Assembly (NCBI GenBank): GCA_963837775.1
Contig: CAWIOX010000004.1
Span: 496,001-560,000 of the forward strand
Length of the DNA stretch: 64,000 nt
Direction of reading: 5' to 3'
Origin: CAWIOX01 sp963837775
GTDB taxonomy: Bacteria > Pseudomonadota > Gammaproteobacteria > Burkholderiales > Burkholderiaceae_D
Positions 60,845 to 64,000 of this stretch are shown piece after piece. The notes below the pieces were generated by a model. It searched no databases. It saw only the letters and a list, made by a program, of their open reading frames with translations, and was not told the DNA's origin. Numbering within the stretch: the first letter of the stretch is position 1; every line of letters begins with the position of its first letter. A program made the translations under genes and the position numbers.

Positions 60845-62395
60845 TCACAGATGCGGATTGATTTTTTCAGACTTGGAATGCAATTTATTCAGGGCTGACA
60901 AATACGCCTTGGCGGACGCCACCACGATATCGGGGTCAGCACCAACGCCATTGACGATTCGACCGGCTTTCGATAAGCGCATTGTCACCTCACCCTGGGA
61001 TTGCGTCCCTGTGGTAATCGCATTGACCGAAAACAGCACCAGTTCAGCGCCGCTTTCAGCCTTCAATTCAATCGCATTCACGGTCGCATCAACCGGGCCG
61101 TTGCCCTGCCCTTCGCAGGCGTATTCTTTACCATCAATCGAAAACACGACTTTTGCACTCGGTCTCTCGCCAGTCTCGGAGCGTTGCGAGAGCGACACGA
61201 AACGATAATATTCATTCTCATGGGATTGTTGTTCATCCGACACCAAGGCCATGATATCTTCATCGAAAATCTCGGATTTACGGTCAGCCAATTCCTTGAA
61301 ACGACTGAAAGCGGCATTGACCTCAGACTCGGAGTCCAAGGCAATGCCGAGTTCTTCCAGGCGCTGCTTGAACGCATTACGCCCGGACAATTTGCCGAGT
61401 ACGATTTTATTGGCCGACCAGCCTACGTCCTCTGCGCGCATGATTTCGTAGGTATCACGCGCTTTCAGAATGCCATCCTGATGGATGCCTGACGCATGGG
61501 CAAATGCATTGGCACCGACCACCGATTTGTTCGGTTGTACAGCGAATCCGGTAATCTGCGACACCAACTTGGAGGCCGGCACGATTTGCGTGGTATCGAT
61601 GGCCACGTCGAACTTGAAGTAATCCTTGCGCGTCTTGAGCGCCATCACGACTTCTTCCAAAGCCGTATTGCCGGCACGCTCACCCAGGCCATTGATCGTA
61701 CACTCGATCTGACGCGCGCCACCGATCATCACTCCTGCCAGCGAATTGGCCACCGCCATACCTAGATCATTATGACAATGCACCGACCAGATGGCTTTAT
61801 CCGAATTAGGGATGCGTTCACGCAGGGTCTTGAGCATATTGCCGTACAGTTCCGGCACACCATACCCAACAGTATCGGCAAAATTGATGGTGGTTGCGCC
61901 CTCTGCGATGACAGCCTCGATGACCCGGCACAGGAAATCCATCTCCGAACGACTACCATCTTCCGGACTGAATTCGACATCATCGGTGAACTGGCGGGCA
62001 AAACGCACAGCCTGCTTGGCTTGCTCAAAAACCTGGTCGGGTGTCATCCTCAGTTTTTTTTCCATATGCAACGGGGAAGTCGCAATGAAGGTATGAATGC
62101 GCTTTCTTTCCGCCGGCGCCAATGCTTCGGCGGCACGAGAAATATCGCGGTCATTGGCGCGAGACAGCGAGCAAATGGTCGATTCCTTGATAATCCCAGA
62201 AATCGCCTTGATAGACTCAAAATCGCCTTGCGATGCAGCAGCGAAACCGGCCTCAATCACATCCACCCGCATCCGTTCCAGTTGCTTGGCAATACGAATT
62301 TTTTCATCTTTGGTCATTGACGCACCGGGAGATTGCTCGCCGTCACGCAGGGTGGTGTCAAAAATAATGAGCTTTTCTGCCGAATTCGAGACCAT
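60845..62395 (-). CDS. leuA: 2-isopropylmalate synthase
   Basis: First committed enzyme of leucine synthesis, 516 residues, intact. HMGL-like TIM-barrel: IFDTTLRDGEQSPGASMTKDEK near residue 10, ATTINFADTVGYGVPELY, WSVHCHNDLGMAVANSLAG with the HxH metal ligands, GLGERAGNTALEEVVMAL. C-terminal LeuA regulatory domain: VVFSIDGKEYACEGQGNGPVDATVNAI, VNAITTGTQSQGEVTMRL. AAGGAG lies seven bases upstream of the ATG at 62395. It follows pssA on the same strand. Confidence 0.96.
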   Translation of the reverse strand: MVSNSAEKLIIFDTTLRDGEQSPGASMTKDEKIRIAKQLERMRVDVIEAGFAAASQGDFESIKAISGIIKESTICSLSRANDRDISRAAEALAPAERKRIHTFIATSPLHMEKKLRMTPDQVFEQAKQAVRFARQFTDDVEFSPEDGSRSEMDFLCRVIEAVIAEGATTINFADTVGYGVPELYGNMLKTLRERIPNSDKAIWSVHCHNDLGMAVANSLAGVMIGGARQIECTINGLGERAGNTALEEVVMALKTRKDYFKFDVAIDTTQIVPASKLVSQITGFAVQPNKSVVGANAFAHASGIHQDGILKARDTYEIMRAEDVGWSANKIVLGKLSGRNAFKQRLEELGIALDSESEVNAAFSRFKELADRKSEIFDEDIMALVSDEQQSHENEYYRFVSLSQRSETGERPSAKVVFSIDGKEYACEGQGNGPVDATVNAIELKAESGAELVLFSVNAITTGTQSQGEVTMRLSKAGRIVNGVGADPDIVVASAKAYLSALNKLHSKSEKINPHL

Positions 62396-62464
62396 GCTGT
62401 ACTCCTTGGGAAAATACTGAAATATCTTTACTGACTGTGATAAATGATCAAATCCATTTTAATC

Positions 62465-63346
62465 TCAATGTAGGTCGTGATCATCCGCCTGTTCAGTTTC
62501 TGTCTGGATGATGCTGACAGGCTTGCCCTTGAACAAGCGCCAGAAATACACAGCGTATCCGGACAAGCCATACAGCACGAACAAACCAAACAATACCTTT
62601 GGCGGGTCGCTGGAAACGGCGACATACGCAAGCACAATAAGAAGCGGCGCAATGAAAGGAACCGACTTGCGGAAATTAATGTCCTTGAAACTATAAAATG
62701 GAACATTGGTGACCATCGTCAGACCTGCAGACAAAGTGATGCACCATGAAAACCAGCGCAAGTCGGTACCGGCAAGCCCCAGATCATCCATTAGCCAGAC
62801 AAAACCGGCGACCAGTGCCGCCGCCGCCGGGCTCGGAAGCCCCTGAAAATAGCGTTTATCGACGACCGTAATATTCGTATTGAAGCGTGCCAGTCGCAAA
62901 GCTGCCCCGGCGCAATAGACAAATGCTGCAAGCCAGCCCAGCTTGCCCATACCGCGCAACGACCACTCATAAACAACGAGTGCCGGCGCCGCCCCGAAAG
63001 AAACCATGTCCGACAAACTGTCATATTGCGCCCCAAATTCGCTCTGGGTATTCGTCAGGCGTGCAACACGCCCATCCAGGCTGTCCAATACCATCGCGGC
63101 GAAAATCGCAATGGAAGCCTGATCAAATTTAAGGTTCATTGCCATAACAATGGCATAGAATCCACAGAACAAGGCTGCCGTAGTAAATGCATTGGGCAGC
63201 AGATAAATACCACGCCTTGGCATCGGGCGGGCGGGCATGTCAGAGCCGACTGGTCCAGATTGATGAGCAGCAAGTTTGTTTGCACGCAATGTTTTTGTGG
63301 AATTCACACCACTGCTTTTCGATTTACGACGATTAAAAGTTGCCAT
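62465..63346 (-). CDS. pssA: CDP-diacylglycerol-serine O-phosphatidyltransferase
   Basis: Membrane CDP-alcohol phosphatidyltransferase making phosphatidylserine, 293 residues. The catalytic motif DGRVARLTNTQSEFGAQYDS continues LSDMVSFG near residues 90-115, giving D-G-x2-A-R-x8-G-x3-D-x3-D. A basic ~45-residue N-terminal tail (NRRKSKSSGVNSTK...) precedes the first membrane segment. Its product is the substrate of Psd, whose gene next door is reduced to a remnant, so phosphatidylethanolamine synthesis needs another psd copy. Confidence 0.94.
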   Translation of the reverse strand: MATFNRRKSKSSGVNSTKTLRANKLAAHQSGPVGSDMPARPMPRRGIYLLPNAFTTAALFCGFYAIVMAMNLKFDQASIAIFAAMVLDSLDGRVARLTNTQSEFGAQYDSLSDMVSFGAAPALVVYEWSLRGMGKLGWLAAFVYCAGAALRLARFNTNITVVDKRYFQGLPSPAAAALVAGFVWLMDDLGLAGTDLRWFSWCITLSAGLTMVTNVPFYSFKDINFRKSVPFIAPLLIVLAYVAVSSDPPKVLFGLFVLYGLSGYAVYFWRLFKGKPVSIIQTETEQADDHDLH

Positions 63347-63381
63347 TCGGATTCCGTTTTAAAATGCCAAAGAATGAGAAA

Positions 63382-63597
63382 TCAGAATTCAGCCAGAGTC
63401 ATTTCTACCGCTGAAACCTTAGCGCCGACCATCTTTGTCAGCGAAACATCCTGAGACAGATAAACGTCCACACTTGAATTAATCCGGCTAAGAACAGATC
63501 GGATTTCGGGATTAACAACAGCTGAGAAAAGAGAAAAGGCAAGCGCCAGAAAAGTCCAACCTTCGCGTGCGATGGCCGGCTGCGGGTAATTATTCAA
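63382..63597 (-). pseudogene. psd: Phosphatidylserine decarboxylase remnant with internal deletion
   Basis: A 71-residue reading frame. Its start NNYPQPAIAREGWTFLALAF matches the N-terminus of proteobacterial Psd, and its end SSVDVYLSQ...VGAKVSAVEMTLAEF matches the Psd C-terminus, while the ~145 residues between, including the self-cleavage Gly-Ser site, are absent. AGGAG lies seven bases before a TTG at 63597, an authentic-looking start; the ATG at 63630 has no ribosome site. The frame is kept across the deletion. It cannot be an active decarboxylase. Confidence 0.75.
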
Positions 63598-63837
63598 ATA
63601 CAACTCCTGAAATAGGGTCTGATGCCCCATATTGTGACGTACATTCTCTCTAGCAAGTATAACGTCAATTATATGCTACGAAAACCAAGCTATTTCCCGG
63701 CGGCTTCCAGCGCATTCCTATACCTCTGCTTGTCCAATGAACTGGCATTGTATTGCATAGATTTTCCCCGAGATAGTGAATGGCTAATCTGCCCGGGGTT
63801 CTGGTTTGCAGCAGGGTAGCAACCTAGGCAATGACAA

Positions 63838-64000
63838 TTGAGCCGAACACTTGTTTATGATGAGTTTGATCGTCACTTGAATCTGACTCGTGCAGCTACT
63901 CGCATCATAAGGGTACTTGCTCCCGGCTCGAAACTGGCCTCTGCAACCGGCTCGTCCATTCTCGCAGACTTGGCCATCATTGTTGCTGCAGCATACGGTC
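63838..64000 (+). CDS. Possible partial reading frame running off the window end
   Basis: From a TTG at 63838 an open frame (LSRTLVYDEFDRHLNLTRAA, ... SILADLAIIVAAAYG) continues past the end of the window. I do not recognise it, there is no ribosome site, and the start is weak, so this is tentative. The stretch 63598-63837 is visibly more A/T-rich than the rest and shows no supported gene. Confidence 0.25.
   Translation, partial: MSRTLVYDEFDRHLNLTRAATRIIRVLAPGSKLASATGSSILADLAIIVAAAYG

Noticed and set aside
63622..63819. Plus-strand 65-residue frame near the window end
   Set aside because: No ribosome site, unusual composition and no recognisable motif.

Overview
The window looks like chromosomal DNA (roughly 60% GC by eye) from a betaproteobacterium of the order Burkholderiales, most likely family Oxalobacteraceae. 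This is inferred from the protein flavour, from the pssA-leuA pair with a psd remnant beside it, from the tauE-cysI-DUF934-cysH-cysD-cysN sulfate operon, and from the lptF/lptG-pepA divergence. No rRNA, tRNA, complete insertion sequence, CRISPR array or prophage was seen.

Layout. 1-3.8 kb: an atypical short-chain dehydrogenase, a duplicated intergenic block carrying facing DnaA-box-like sites, a DUF445 membrane protein, a HiPIP-type iron-sulfur protein with a CsbD-like N-terminus, and a small membrane protein. 3.8-30.3 kb: one long minus-strand cobalamin operon that starts at a cobalamin riboswitch (about 30.2 kb). Its order is cbtB, cbtA, a 2Fe-2S ferredoxin, cobN, a fused ChlI-ChlD chelatase subunit, a fused CbiE-CbiX-CbiC enzyme, cbiD, cobI, cobM, cbiG, a fused cobJ-cobK, cobW, cobO, cobB, bluB, hupE, btuC, btuD, cobU, cbiB, a CobC/CobD-type decarboxylase, btuF and cobQ. 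30.4-34.6 kb: btuB with its own cobalamin riboswitch, then cobS and cobT. 34.7-46.7 kb: accessory and housekeeping genes, namely an alpha/beta hydrolase, a YjdF-like protein, an MXKDX-repeat lipoprotein, a DUF3494 ice-binding-like lipoprotein, small lipoproteins, a FliL-like protein, a GNAT, a CHAD protein, a FadH-like dienoyl-CoA reductase, an RsuA-type pseudouridine synthase framed by inverted repeats, and YcaO. 46.8-55.6 kb: a methyltransferase, cysB, the sulfate assimilation operon, and a uroporphyrinogen-III methyltransferase that can feed both siroheme and cobalamin. 55.6-64 kb: a small CbiX/SirB-type chelatase, lptG, lptF, pepA, xthA, leuA, pssA and a deleted remnant of psd.

How it works together. 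The SUMT at 54.8 kb makes precorrin-2. The large operon supplies corrin-ring methylation, ring contraction, amidation, adenosylation, the lower ligand (BluB) and cobalt or corrinoid transport, and CobS/CobT finish the nucleotide loop. Both an early cobalt chelatase (CbiX) and a late one (CobN plus ChlID) are encoded, and no C15-methyltransferase (CbiT/CobL) gene is visible. The sulfate operon makes sulfide with a siroheme sulfite reductase under probable CysB control.

Two things affect the whole window. First, about 27 single-base frameshifts interrupt otherwise well-conserved genes, including the normally essential lptG. Most look like one extra base and are best explained as sequence errors, so genes called frameshifted are probably functional. 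Second, seven copies of a ~74-bp intergenic repeat, several abutting stop codons, lie between 3.7 and 59.9 kb; I do not recognise this family.
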